From: Branchiostoma floridae
Lineage: Eukaryota; Chordata; Leptocardii; Amphioxiformes; Branchiostomatidae
Direction: 5' to 3'
DNA: 64,000 nt
Assembly (NCBI RefSeq): GCF_000003815.2
Contig: NC_049984.1
Span: 27,472,008 to 27,536,007, forward strand
In this document: piece by piece, positions 34,145 to 47,000 of the stretch
Layout of the letters: every line of letters starts with the position of its first letter
Position numbering within the stretch: position 1 is the first letter of the stretch
Program-made: the position numbers and the translations under genes
Notes under the pieces: model-generated
Databases searched by the model: none
Told to the model about the DNA's origin: nothing
What the model saw: the letters and a program-made list of their open reading frames with translations, nothing else

Positions 34145-37100
34145 CTAGCCTATGGTGTTGGTTGGGCAGACCCCGATCAGATGGCTTGTGAGTGTTGACT
34201 TGAGTCGTGCCACAGGGTCGGGAATGGTACAGGTGGGTCTTGCCAGGGAGTTAAACAGTGCATGGACATGCTCAACTCCCTGCTCTGCCATGAACCCCAG
34301 CCCGAACCCCCACCTCCTGATGCAGGGAACCACATGATCTTCTAGCATGTGCATCTTTATTGGTACGGTGCCATTGGGGACATTGCTTCTGTAGTATGAC
34401 ATGAAGTCTTTGATGGCTTTGTCTGGAAAAGCAAATAAGAGTAAGCATAAATGAGTGTACGTTAAGAAGCGGGTTGTATTGACAACGTTGGTTAAGTAGA
34501 AGAATGTACTTAATATTCTAAGAAAATAGTTTGTACATGTACATACCTAGCTCACATACTGCAGTCTCCTCCATGGGACCTCCATGGGAGTAGAGCTTGT
34601 GACATCTTGCAAAACGACTGAACAGCTCCTTGTATGTCCCCGCCGTTGACGTCGCTCTGGGCACAAGGGATAGCGGCAGATCTGGAAACTTGTCCATGAT
34701 CTTGGTCACTGTACGTTCCACCATCCCTGTTAGTTCATCTATGGCATCATCCTGTGTATAAAAAAAGGAATAAGTCACAATAGACTCAATATTATACAAG
34801 GCACAAAGTCTGTGTGACCGACATAAACTCCCAAACTAAAAATAATAACTAGCTTAGTACTTGCCTGCAACATTCTGTTAACGTGGTTTCCATTGAAGGA
34901 GTTGCTGTGGAAGGCCTGCCTCTTCACACGGAGGGTCTGCAGGAGGTCATCCAGTTGGCTCGTTAAGGGTCCATCCCCCTTCTTTATGGACGCCTTCAGT
35001 CGCATTTCTTCTGCCTTAGACCTCTGCATGAATAAGTAGATGTATACAATGTAAGACATATCCCAATTATATAATCAAGTCACATTCATCCATATATATT
35101 GATCTTTAATAAATCTTGTTAAGAATATGTATGTGCCAACTTTGTACATGGTGAATTTACCAGTGAATCTTTCTGACGCACAAGCTCCTCTACCATGGAG
35201 CAAGCTTCTGCAAAGACAGCTTCATCTAACTTCTCTGTTGTTCCGTTGCAGCAGGCGAGCCAAGCCAGCTCATTTTCCTGGTCATGGAGCTCCTCCTCCA
35301 CGAGGTCAGCCTCGTCGTCCAGACCCCGGGCCTGTTCGATGGCCTGTACGTAGCACCTGAACTTTCCGAGGTGGACGTCGGCCAGCAGGGCCTCCTTGGA
35401 CACCTCCCCCTCGTGTAGCACTCCACACAGGTACGACTGCAGCTTTAGGTCAAGCTCATGCATATCTGTCTCCATTAGCTTGAAGGCACGAAGGTATAGC
35501 CCCAAGCTTATATGTAGACCAGGTATGATGACCTGTGAACAAATAGACAGATTTTGCCATAAGTTTAAACAATTATGTGGTGTTCCGCAAGTAAGCAATG
35601 GTCCATTTAGCAGTATTGTCAAATTGATACTTTTTTAATTAGTTTACCTGGTCTACTGGCAATGCGAACATCACGGGGGCGATCACATTGTGATGTTTTT
35701 TGGCTAATGACAACTTGCCATTAGCCTGCTCCATGAAGTCATGGTAGTGCTGCTGCAGGGTTGCCAAGGTTCTTGGTGGGATGCTTAGCCTCCGATCTTC
35801 TGACTCCGGGTTGTTCATTTCCATTTTGGTGATGTCACACCACAGGCATGGGTGGACAGCTGTGGTAAAAGTGTTAAAACAATTATTACATAGTATAACT
35901 ATATATCTTTATGAGAAATAAGTCATTAACATTTTTGAAGGCTCTGTTTTCAAGAAAGAAAGTGGAAAGGGCCCTTACCACTTGCTCCGGACAGCCCGTA
36001 CCAAAGGCACAGGAAGGCATAGTCTCCTGTGCCAAACACACGCATCGTATGCTCCTTGCCATCCTTGGCCCTGCAATGTGAATTTGAATCAGGTTCATTG
36101 GGAGGTGACATAAGAAAATGGTACAAAGTTAACACAGGTTTAGCTACTTGTCAAAGTAAGTACTAACTGGAAGCTCACCTCCACTTTGACCCTTGCAGAT
36201 CGCCCAGTTCCTGGGCATACCGGCCGATGGCAAGCATCAGATTTTCCCGGCTGTCCTTTGCCTCAAAAATGCTGAACACAGCGGTGTTCTGCCGGGAGTT
36301 TGGATGGTCCCTGTTGAGCAGCTGGAAGGTCAGTTTGAAGGAGCCTCCCCCGTGGTCTCCCCCGACCTTTACCCAGATCTCATCTTGGGGGATTTTCCCC
36401 CCATGCCATGTAAGGCACCTGTAGAAGATAGATAATTTCCTGTAAATCACTTTTACTTTTCAACCTAGACATATATAAGCAATAACATTCTTTTTATGTA
36501 CACAGGGTGACACCATAGCTGGTTGCCAGATCTTCTGTGTTGCACCAACTGTCAAATAGACTAAGGGTTAGATGAGATGAGACAAACATGCAAGCTGAGA
36601 AAATTAATGCTTTCTTACTCTGACTCCTGACACTTCTCCAGGTAGTCAAAGATGGCAGCGCCGACTGGGGAGATGTACGCACACGGAAGCAGTTGCACCT
36701 TCGTGGGGTCCGACCCATCTTTCTTCGCTCCCTTAACACAGAAAGGTAGGGTTTCGGCGTGCATGTCATATGCAGTAAGGCGCTCCCTGGCGGCCCTTCT
36801 CGTCAGTCGCTCACTCTCCATTGAGATGTTGTACATCTTAAGCCAGCTATAACAGAACAGACAACTCTGTTTAGACTATGTATACCAGTAAGGTTCTTTG
36901 TACAAGAATGTTGTAAATGTAACTTATGTTGTCTACAGAAAATGGTTTTCAATTTTACCTTCTGAGTTTCCCAAGTTGATTGTAGTTCAGTCCTATCTTT
37001 ACTTTTGCCTCCAGCTGGTGACCAGAAGGGATGACAACTTGATCGAACTTCAGCTGGTGCAGCATGCTCCTCAGCTCGTCCCGTGGCACCCTCCGCAGTT

Positions 37101-38684
37101 CCTCCCGGAGCAGCACTCCAGGATCCCCACCACTCACCCTGTCTCTCACCTCCTCCATAACCCTAGCCTTCTTTCGAACGGTAGAACGGGCTGCCTCTGC
37201 TGAGGACTTTCTGGGCTTGGGGACATGCATGAGACGTAGGGGCTAAAATTGAAAAAAGAGACACACATTTCATTATCTGTGGGAGGGGGGAAGGTGGGAG
37301 GGAAAGAGAGTTTTTGCAAACCAAGACAAAGAGGTAGGGCGGGTGGAGACAGAATCTATAGCTGCTCTTACCATAAATTCTTATTGTCATATTGTCTATC
37401 CGACTGCTGCCTACCCCTGTGACAGGGGTCCCAGCAGCAAAAATGGATACGACGATAAATGTAAAATGTCAATTAGAGAAAACTTATGATACATACCTGT
37501 CCTGGTGTTTTTGCCTCAACAATCCTCGGGTCACGGGAGAGAGATCTCATCCGACAATACATCGAATAAAAGGCATCCTGCTGGTCAGGTGTCAGGGGAC
37601 CTTTCTCACTTAGACCAACTGTTACCTTATCACTGGTAACAGATGTGGAAGGTTGGGCATCACGGGAGGAAGGAGGAGGACAGGTAGCAGGGGCAGGTGT
37701 AGTAGTCATGGTAGTGGAGGGAGGGGTTAACACTGTGCTAGGAGTGGAAGGAGGTACAGGTACATGTACGGGTGGTGGGATCACCTGAGTGTTAGTGTGA
37801 GGCACCATAAGGAGATATCTCCTTCCAGGTAGCAGAGGCGGTGTTGTGGTGTGAGAAGGAGCAGGCATTTGTGTTGTGTTTGTAGGACATTCATTATGAT
37901 ACTTAAGTTCATCCAGCCTCAGCTGTGCACAACAGTTTCTACAGTTAAAAATTAATTGAGCATAGCAGGACCTCCAGGTCCTGTGAACAGATGTCAGGTC
38001 ACTTGCTTTTATTTGTGCTTTGCATATAGCACAGTCAGCATTGTTATTTCCAGCTATCTGGAACAACTTATGTAAGCATTCAAAGCAAAACACATGAGCA
38101 CATAGTGCTTGCACGGGTAGGTATACAAAACACTGGCAAATACCACATTTGTATGCCTCCAAACTACAGATTGGTTTGAATCGATCCTCATCAAGAGGGA
38201 AGTCATCTAATGTGCTTAAGAGTTCAGAGAAAGTCTCTTCACTCATAGTTTTGGCACACTCTTCCACCTTTTCACCTTTCTCATTTTTGCCTTTCTCAGT
38301 TTTCTGAGTTTTTGGCCTACCTGGAGACTTCTTTTTTACTGGTCTCCCCCCTTTTGTCAGTGTTGCTACCTTCTCACAAGGAATGCAGGTTTTTCCATAC
38401 CAGTGAGGATACCATGACACTCGTGTTGGTAGCGTGTCAGATTTCCTGTACAGTTTGCACCTACACCTATGGCAAAAGGGTGGGGGATGTAGGTAAGACC
38501 TGTCCTTTTGGACATCTACCAACCACACTTCTTTAATCTTATCGGCAAACTCAACACATGAAAGCAGTTTGACTTGTTTTGCCCTGTCTTGGTTTGTCTG
38601 CACAAACTCGCCACAAAACCGGCAAAGCTTTGCAAGGTTTTTGATGTGTTCTTGTAGTTGTGAATCAGTGCTGCAGGCAGACAT
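34145..38684 (-). CDS. RAG1L: Intact RAG1-like recombinase, 10 exons, 1085 residues
   Basis: Exons: 38684-37497, 37242-36959, 36846-36619, 36418-36179, 36070-35979, 35859-35648, 35532-35161, 35023-34865, 34751-34547, 34422-34145. They join in phase without a stop; all introns are GT-AG except intron 8 (GC-AG). RAG1 is the DDE transposase-derived recombinase that cuts DNA at signal sequences. Seen: N-terminal zinc region (C21/C24, CHRC 71-74, C100/C103), two GRP AT-hook-like cores (113-124), a RING (C180, C183, C195, H197, C200, C203, C218, C221), a following Cys/His motif (248-266) and a Pro/Thr-rich linker. In the core, D588, D663 and E1044 match RAG1 D600, D708 and E962; C682/C685 and H1018/H1023 match its zinc ligands, with D-to-Cys (19) and His-x4-His spacing the same as in RAG1. 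Length is close to RAG1 (about 1040). No RAG2-like gene was seen. It may be a ProtoRAG-type transposon gene or a domesticated relative. Confidence 0.9.
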
Positions 38685-39609
38685 TTTGTACAGTTGAGAA
38701 AAAAACTAGCAAGGTTCATGGACATCTACATCTGAAAATTGCAATACAGGTATATATTCACTATATGAATAGACAATATGAATTGTTTATCCAATGTACT
38801 ACTAGTATTGTTGTTTTGACAACATAATTTTAGTAGTGCAGCAAAGAGATGTCTCCTATTTTTCTCATCTATAAAGTATTCACATTATCAATTCTAGGAG
38901 ACAGTCTGTATTTTGTATCTATTGTATTATTGTTGTCACAAGAAAAGTTTAATAAGCATCAAAGAAATGTCTCCCTGTTGTTTTTTCTCTCAGCTCTTTG
39001 TAACATTCATTACATAAAGAACTCTGATGGTGGGGAGGGGGGCACATTCAGCGATATTTATCTACTTCAATACAACAACAATTTGATATGATCAGTCTCC
39101 TGAGTATTTTATTCAGGTAGAACAATTTTCTTAGGGATACAATTTAATTTAGAACAGTATAGAACGAAATACAAGACTCTACAGTAACTGATATTGTTCT
39201 AAATATGACCTACAGGTCGTGCACTCTTTGTCATTTTATCCGCTCGTAACACAAAGGAAAGAAAGCAAATGAAGAAAAGAAGCACGGATATTAGTAGTGG
39301 TAAGTATGAGATTGACAACAGATACAAAGATTACCGGTGGATAACTCCGGGAGAGGAGCAGTGCTCAGATGAAGAAGAGCAAAGTCAAGGGTATGATAAA
39401 AGTTTGCCCGGTGAAGCCCTATACCCGGAAGTGCGTGTCATGTCCCCGTATGTTTGTGATTAGAAATTATATATCCCCACAGGTCTCCTTTCATCAATGA
39501 GACCTTACAGGGCAGGATATAAACTCAAGTAAGACAACTTCTTTGAGGTTGATATGTGGTTTATTTGCTCAAAAACACCTTAGTTACGGCAAGTAAATAT
39601 TCAGTTGCT

Positions 39610-39642
39610 ATGCCGGCACGTGGGCTGCCCGTGCCGGCGTAA
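39610..39642. repeat. GC-rich hairpin
   Basis: TGCCGGCACG and CGTGCCGGCG flank a 9-10 base loop, giving a strong 9-bp stem (GCCGGCACG paired with CGTGCCGGC). It lies about 0.9 kb upstream of the RAG1-like start codon. Its role is unknown. Confidence 0.65.
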
Positions 39643-40838
39643 CACGATATGACCATATTTGGGAGTGCCTCGCGATGCCGCGCAGGCGCACACTAAGGGA
39701 GCAGGATGAGAACTTTAGGCGGTGACGTGAGCTGAACTTGGGATAATTTTTTCCTGTTTTTATGGGATCATTTTTTTCCTTTGTTTTTATCGTGGCAACT
39801 ATCATTGCTTGAGCTGAAATGAATTGTCTGATTCATGAATGAACAAAAACAGGTTAATCATGTGTGTCAAGTTGAAAGGCAATTAGAGAGAAACGGCGTC
39901 AATGCCAACATAACTGACCCACAATCCCCGGAAAAGTGCGGCTGCCAGCCGGCGACGGGGCCCCCAGTCCGGCCGGGTGGTGTTCGCCGAAGCTTCGTGG
40001 GCCATGTGCAGCAGCACGTGCCTGAGGCCAGCTGGCATTGTGAGTAACGTACGATTTGCTCTAAGGACACTGACGAAATATGGCAAAGCTCGTGCATGCT
40101 ATAGAAAATATTCAGATCTGCTTTACTTACTATCACTATCAGTTCTCTTAGCGTTCAGTATGACTAGAACCTACACTCTCTAGCCTCCTTCTCACACCAG
40201 CATTTACGTGGCGGTGGTGGTGGGTGTTGAGCGTTGATTCGCGATTTTCAAGACGACCGAAGAATCTCTTGCCATGGGAAATCGTTTTGCTGCCACTATC
40301 TCCCATGACCAAAGATTCTTCGCCCGTGTTGAATATAGCGAACCAGCGCCCCCTAAAAAATATTAAACGCCGGCGCTACAATAACAAGTCTGTGGAGGAC
40401 TACTACTTGAATACGTAAAAATACTACTACTTATTTTGCATCTTTTCACACACTAGATTTTTACCAGCACTATTCTGAGCGAGAACAGGGCAAACTTTTT
40501 TTTTTTTCAATTACAGATTGCACTGTCTTCAAACCAAATATGACACGTTCTGGTCGTCAAAATTGTACAATTTACATACCCGCTCTGCTCGAAAAGCTGC
40601 TCGAGGGCGGTCACAGCATTGTAGAGGTCCGTCATAATCGAGATGAAGTCAGGGATCGGAGAAGTCGGACATACAAAATGTACGTGCTTTCGCTGGCGAA
40701 GTAACTGGCGATATGATTCCAAACATCCCCATAAAAATAGCCATGCGCAGTCAGATACCCAGTCAGATTACGTTCTGTGATCAAAATTCCGATAACGAAA
40801 GGCCTGACACAACATTTCCCACATGGTCTCTCTTAAAA

Positions 40839-41000
40839 CATCAAGTACTTTTTACTTCAGCTATTTTGCCTTCTCACATGGCTAGCACAACATGTCATAG
40901 AAAAACAGAATTGTGTCAACATCAAGTACTTTTTACTTCAGCTAGTTTGCCTTCTCACATGGCTAGCACAACATGTCATAGAAAAACAGAACTGTGTTAA
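40839..41000. repeat. 81-bp tandem duplication
   Basis: Two adjacent copies (40839-40919 and 40920-41000) of a unit starting CATCAAGTACTTTTTACTTC differ at only a few positions. The period is a multiple of three, so the plus strand shows a repeated 27-residue peptide, but no gene context supports coding. Confidence 0.9.
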
Positions 41001-41088
41001 TAACATCAAATGAAGAGATAATAAAGTTGAAACAGGGAAAATATCATTTAGATCTGGTGTCTAATACCCTTTAAGGACTTCATGAACT

Positions 41089-44000
41089 TTAAACTCTCCT
41101 TGTCTTCTTTCTCGCATTTTGTGCCCCCCAAGTTTTGACCCTTTTTCCATCATTGAAGCAAGACAAACATATGGGTCTAATGACACTGTACTGCTGTCTG
41201 AGGGTAGCCATTGTTGGATGCTCTGGACCAAGCAAGTCGTCCTGCCTGCCACAATGGTAACAGACATCTTCGAATGAAATGAGCTTACTACTGTAATACT
41301 GTGCTTCAATGGGGGAAGCACAGTTCACAGCTCGTCTTACCACAATGCTGTCATGGTACCTACAGAAAAAAGAACACAAACGGTAAGCAGGCTACAGGAA
41401 CATCTTTTTTAATGAAAACAATGGTTTTACTCATTAAAGAAAAAAATGAAAGCAGTAGCAATAGAAACTGGTGAAAAATGACAAAAGGAGCTTTATTTCT
41501 TACCTGCCACCTTCTTCAAACAAGTTGCTTCCACATGTGAAGACCATGCTGTCCCTGACTCTTCCCACAGCTTCCTCCTCCTGCCTCTTCAGTTTAGAGT
41601 GACTGAATACACATCTCGGCTTCAGACACACTGCACACCTGTAGATTAAAAGACCAAAAAAGAACTTTGCTTTACAATATATCAACCAAGAATGTCATAG
41701 ACTTAATCACCAGGCAGCCCAGTGACTTGCTAAACTAAGGTGAAACACTGAGTAATGGGTACCCTGTCATGCCCAATTAGAAGGTCAATTAAAGCCTTTC
41801 ACTATCACATCTACCTGATAGCCATCCGGACCTTCCCAGCTACTAGTAGACCCCTCCTTTTCTTTTTTTTCCAATCATTCTTTATTACTTTTTGCAAAAC
41901 AAACAACAAAAAGAAAGCATGGCAGCTACAGATACGTTAAACAAAGCACATGTAAAACCACAAAATAAAAGCAAAAACCAGTAACAACAGTTAACGTTAG
42001 TCCTAAACCCCTTTGCCCATATTCATTCAACAATATCACTATACATTTGTTTAAGATATGGTGCTGACAGAAAATAAGTTATTTAAGTTTCCCCACTTCC
42101 CCCTGTGTTTAAGCAGTTTGCCTTGCCGAATTGCTATGTTTTTTTCTAATTTATAAAAGTATGAAACAAAGGATATGAAAGCAGACAGATTCAAAGAATG
42201 CTTACGATTTTTAAAAACAAATATTTTGCCTAAAAGGAGGATAAGATTCGACAGAACCGGGCAACGATCACTAGAAATACCGAACATTATACTGAGAGCA
42301 TTAATATGCAAATGAGTACCATTTATATTGAAAAACCATTCGTCCACCTGACGCCAAAAATTTGAAGTTACACAACAGTCCCCAAAAAGGTGGACGACTG
42401 TTTCTTCTTCCTCGTTACAGAGGTTACATAGTGGGGAGTCTATCAAACCCCGTAAATATAATATTTTATTGCAAGGTAAAAATTTGAATAATAGTTTATA
42501 TTGAAATATTCGAGTATATGAATCAATCGAAAGTTTATAAGGTAAACTATATATATTTTGCCATGGTAGTGGGGTGTCAAAATATTCTTCCCATGAAAGT
42601 TTAATTCTTTCAGATGAGCCCCATAGACTGGCTTCGTTCATGAAGAATTGATACAGACACTTATTAATATTACAGTTACGAAGCCAGCCTATGTTTCTAC
42701 ATACAGGAAGACAGACACCCAAACTTGGAGAATTCAATTTCAGCTTAGCCTTCCAAAAAGGGGGAATAGCAGACATAAGTTGATTATATTTGAATTCAGG
42801 ACACACTACTCCAAATTTTGTAACAAAATCAACATATGATAAGAAGCTGTTTTCTGCGTCTAACATGTCGTTTACAAATATGACCCCCCTACTTAGAAAT
42901 ACCTGTGAAAAGAAAGGCTTACCACTGATAGTTATATTTGAATTTAGATGCAGAAGCTGCTGCTTCACCTCAACCGCCTCCTCAGGTGGCCTAAGTTGGT
43001 ACTTCAACCATGCCTGTATAACATGGGTAAAGAATGTACTTAAAGGGGATATTTTACCTAAAAGAGATTCAAAATCCTTTTTGTTAAGTTGCGCAAAGGG
43101 AAACAAGTCAGTACGAAAGATGGAATTTGATAAAAGAATTAGCTTTGAGCAAAACCATTCCTTATTTAAATATAGTTTGGGTAGCCAAGAAGCTTTTAAA
43201 GTAAAATCTACGGCCCGCAAGTTTCTTAATTTCAGGCCTCCCTGATCAAGAACGGCGTACAAAGTTTTTCTTTTAACCCTCTCAGGTCCATCTCCCCATA
43301 GAAATTTACATATTTTTTTCTCATATCGATCAAAGAAGTCAGAGGGAGGTGTCGGGAGGGAAGTTAATAGAAAAATAAATTGTGGGACGATTAAAGTATT
43401 AACCAAGATAATTTTTCCCATAAGGGTTAAGGATTTAGATTTCCATAACATTAGAATCTTGTCTATTTTTTCGAATTTTCTATCAAAATTACTATGAACA
43501 ATGTCGGACATATGTCTCGGAATATGAATTCCAAGAATGTCAACGGGGCCATCTGTCCAAAGTATTGGGAAAGAACAAGGTAAGTAGAAGTTTGTACCGC
43601 TTAAAGATCCAATCCGTAATATTCTACATTTATCAAAATTTGAGCGTAAACCAGATAGAAGGTTAAAAATCTCCAAATACTTAACCAACGCGTATAGAGA
43701 GCCAAGTTGAGATGTAATTCCAAAAGTGTCTAAACCTTTGATTTCTATATTATTTCTAATTTTACTAGCAAGCAATTCAACTCCTAATATAAAAAGATAC
43801 GGAGATAAAGGACAACCTTGTCGGACCCCACGGGACAGGTTAAAGGGCTTGGAAATATAACCATAATTAATAATTTTACTAGAGATGTCACTATAAAGAA
43901 TTTTAATCCATGTTATAAAAGAGTCTCCAAAACCAAAATATCTAAGTGCTTTAACAATAAATTCTACTCTGATGGTGTCGAAGGCTTTTTCGAAGTCTGC

Positions 44001-47000
44001 CAGGAAAATTAAACCAGGTAATTTGTTTTTCTCATAATATTCCATAATTTCTAAAATTCTCCGTATGTTATCGCTAATACATCGCCCCTGCAGGAAACCA
44101 GTTTGATCATAAGATATTAAATTTGAGATAACATTTTTTATGCGAAGGGCGAGGCATTTGGATAACACACGTGTATCACAGTTAAGGAGGGTAATAGGGC
44201 GCCAATTCTTTATATATGAAGGGTCTTTGTCCTGTCCCGATGGGTCTTGTTTAAGTAACAAAGAGATCAAACCTTCTTTTTGAGTACCAGTTAACTGTTT
44301 TTCACTGAAAGAAAAATTAAAACACTCAAGCATAGGCTGCTTTAAACAATTAAAGAAAACTTTATAAAATTCTACTGAAAGGCCGTCAAGACCAGGACCT
44401 TTCCCCCAGGGGAAAGAGTTAATTGCATCCTTCAGTTCCCCCTCAGTAATCAGACCCTCACACCCCCCACGCTGCTCAGGAGACAAAGACACACGATTAG
44501 ATGTCGGGAAAAAGGGTTCAAAAACATCGTCGTCCACCGACATGGGCGGCTCCTCAAATGAATAAAGGTTTTGATAGAAATTAGCTTGCTCCTCAAGAAC
44601 ATGCAGCGGATTAGTTTTAACCTGACCATCTGTCGTTACAAATCTAAACATATTCTTCCTGGCCTTATCCCTAGTAACTAAATTCATAAAAAATTTCTCC
44701 CCTTGCTCCATCCACTTGGCTCTCCTACTGGCAATCATATTATTAGATTTTATTTGATACAAAATTTCTAAATCATGTTTCTTTTCTTGTAACTTATCAA
44801 AAGTTGTTGAATTTGGAACAGAGTCTAACTCTACTTGTAGTCTACAGATTTCATTAACTAGAGAATTTTCCGCTTTTTTACGTTGTTTGTATTTCCAAGA
44901 AGAGTATTTAATGATGTGTCCACGAACACAACATTTAAAAGAGTCCCAGACAATATGAGGATTTGCAGAACCCTTATTACAAAGGAAAAAATATTTTATG
45001 AAGTCTGAGGTTTCTCTAACAAATACTGGATCACTTAACAAATCTTGGTTAAGTCGCCAGAAACCTTGACCCCTGGGTATTGGTGAGGTGATAAGTGAAA
45101 TTCCAATAAGGGAATGATCAGATCTAAAACTATCTTCTATCTTAACGTATTGTACGGAAGACACTAGAGAGAAAGATATTAAAAAGTAATCAATGCGGCT
45201 GGCCTGAAAACGACGTCTCCAAGTGTATCTCCTTTCGTTAGCATTCTTATGTCTATAAATGTCTATTAAATCAAGATTTGCACAAAAAGAGTTAATTGCC
45301 TGAAGACATTTAGGATGGTAGCTAGAAAATCGATGCCCGGTTCTGTCCATGTCTGAATTTAAAACAGTATTAAAGTCTCCTACAGCAATAAAGGATGATC
45401 CAGGATCTATGCAACTTTGTAAAGTAGTTTCCAAATTTGTAAAAATAGAAGGGTCGTCCGAATTAGGGCCATAAATATTGATTATGCAGAAACGTGTAGA
45501 CTCTAACGAAACATCCAACAAAATCCACCGACCGGAGTTGTCACTCAAGGTCTGATGGACAGTATAGGAAATATTTGCCTTAAATAAGATCATTACACCT
45601 CTGCTGTTGCTTAAACCATGATTGAAGAAAATGTCTCCCCCCCATTCGGACCGCCATTCTGTTTCCACTGCTTGTGTGGAGTGGGTCTCTTGTAAACAAT
45701 ACATTTTGTAAGATTTGTCTTTTAACCAAGTAAAAACTTCATTTCGCTTCCTGCGGTCTCCCAGTCCATTGCAATTGTAACTACAGATTTCTACCTTAGG
45801 CTGTGTCATGAAATAGGTACATGAATAGTAAATGTTTTATAAAGATCAAAAAAGGAGTGGAGTCCGCAGGAAGCAAGAATTAAAGTTTGACAACAATGCG
45901 AAATATTTATATTGTATCTACTGGGCAATGAGGGTTTTTCATAGTTAACAGTACTGTAAAGAACACATTTGCATTTGAGAAAACAGGAACATAGAAAAAC
46001 ATGCCATGCACATAACCAAACATGCTCTAAAAAAGCACGCATATTTCTACTACAAAGCAACTCAAACAATGGTCGACTAATCCTTAAATAGTTTCACAAA
46101 CATCAAAATTTACTTTACTGTACCAGTGTTTATTTGTTGGTATGCAGAAAAAAAAAGACGATACTATCTCAGCAAAAAGATCCTACAAAAAGAAAAAATA
46201 AGCTGGCATTTCCTCTCAACATAAAATAAGAATAATAAAAATAAAAATAAAAATAAAACATGTCTAAGGAGTTGCCATTAATAACACATCTGTTTTTGCC
46301 ATACTACGAATGAGAAATACACAACTGACTTTTCATTCAGAGGAAAAAGCAACTACCTGGTACTTTTGAAACTACATTGTATATTATATACATACATTTT
46401 TTAAACTTTAGCATATCAATGACTTTAGTCTTACACTATTTAAACATTTCCGCATACAAAACAATCCAATAACAGCAACAAGAGAGAAAAGAAAATAGGA
46501 ACTAAGGTATAATTAATCAAGTCATCTATCTTGTTGCTAAAATGCGGAAAAAGAAGGAGAGCAAAAAAAAGGAACAAAAACTAAGGGAGAAGTCATGCGG
46601 ATTCAGCCTCCATCCTACTCGGAGGAAACAACAACAGCAACCAAAGGTCTCAACATTTTCTCCCATGTGAAAAAACACCGGATTAATTACAAACTGATTA
46701 CATTCACCCGTGTCTATCAGACTCAGAACGCAAAGCGGGGAAAAATCAACCGGAGATAGAACAAAAATCAGGGACAGTCCATCTCTTGAGCCAAAGGTCC
46801 GAAAACATTAGTTTTTTTCACGTCCGGCTGTTGTTCTGGAGACCTGGAAGCTTGGCGTTTAGCGAAGGTCTTCCTTCGCTGTACCACAAACTCCCCCGTT
46901 GTGTCGCCTGCCACGCCCTGCTGCAGGTCCTCCTGGCATGTCAACAACACCCGGCGATCCCCACGTGTCGCCCAGATTCTTCCCTCGATCGTTACCCAAA

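Larger units (their letters stand above)
38700..41080. other. 5' flank of the RAG1-like gene
   Basis: About 2.4 kb without a recognised protein. A short minus-strand frame at 40722-40507 (PDFISIMTDLYNAVTALEQL) ends at a GTATGT donor-like site and could be an exon. The stretch 39541-40440 is GC-richer with CpGs and might hold a promoter. No terminal inverted repeat of a RAG-type transposon could be recognised by eye. Confidence 0.4.

Noticed and set aside
40839-41000. CRISPR-like direct repeats
   Set aside because: Only two adjacent 81-bp copies with no spacers, in an animal genome.
34000-41000. RSS-like CACAGTG or CACTGTG heptamers
   Set aside because: Isolated 6-7 base matches are expected by chance and none had a paired nonamer or inverted partner.
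41830-41890. Exact LINE target-site duplication
   Set aside because: The sequence after the tail (GGAGGGGTCTAC on the minus strand) only loosely resembles GGGGAGGGCC near 48000, so no duplication is claimed.
42648-44012. Plus-strand frames inside the LINE
   Set aside because: They are antisense shadows of ORF2.
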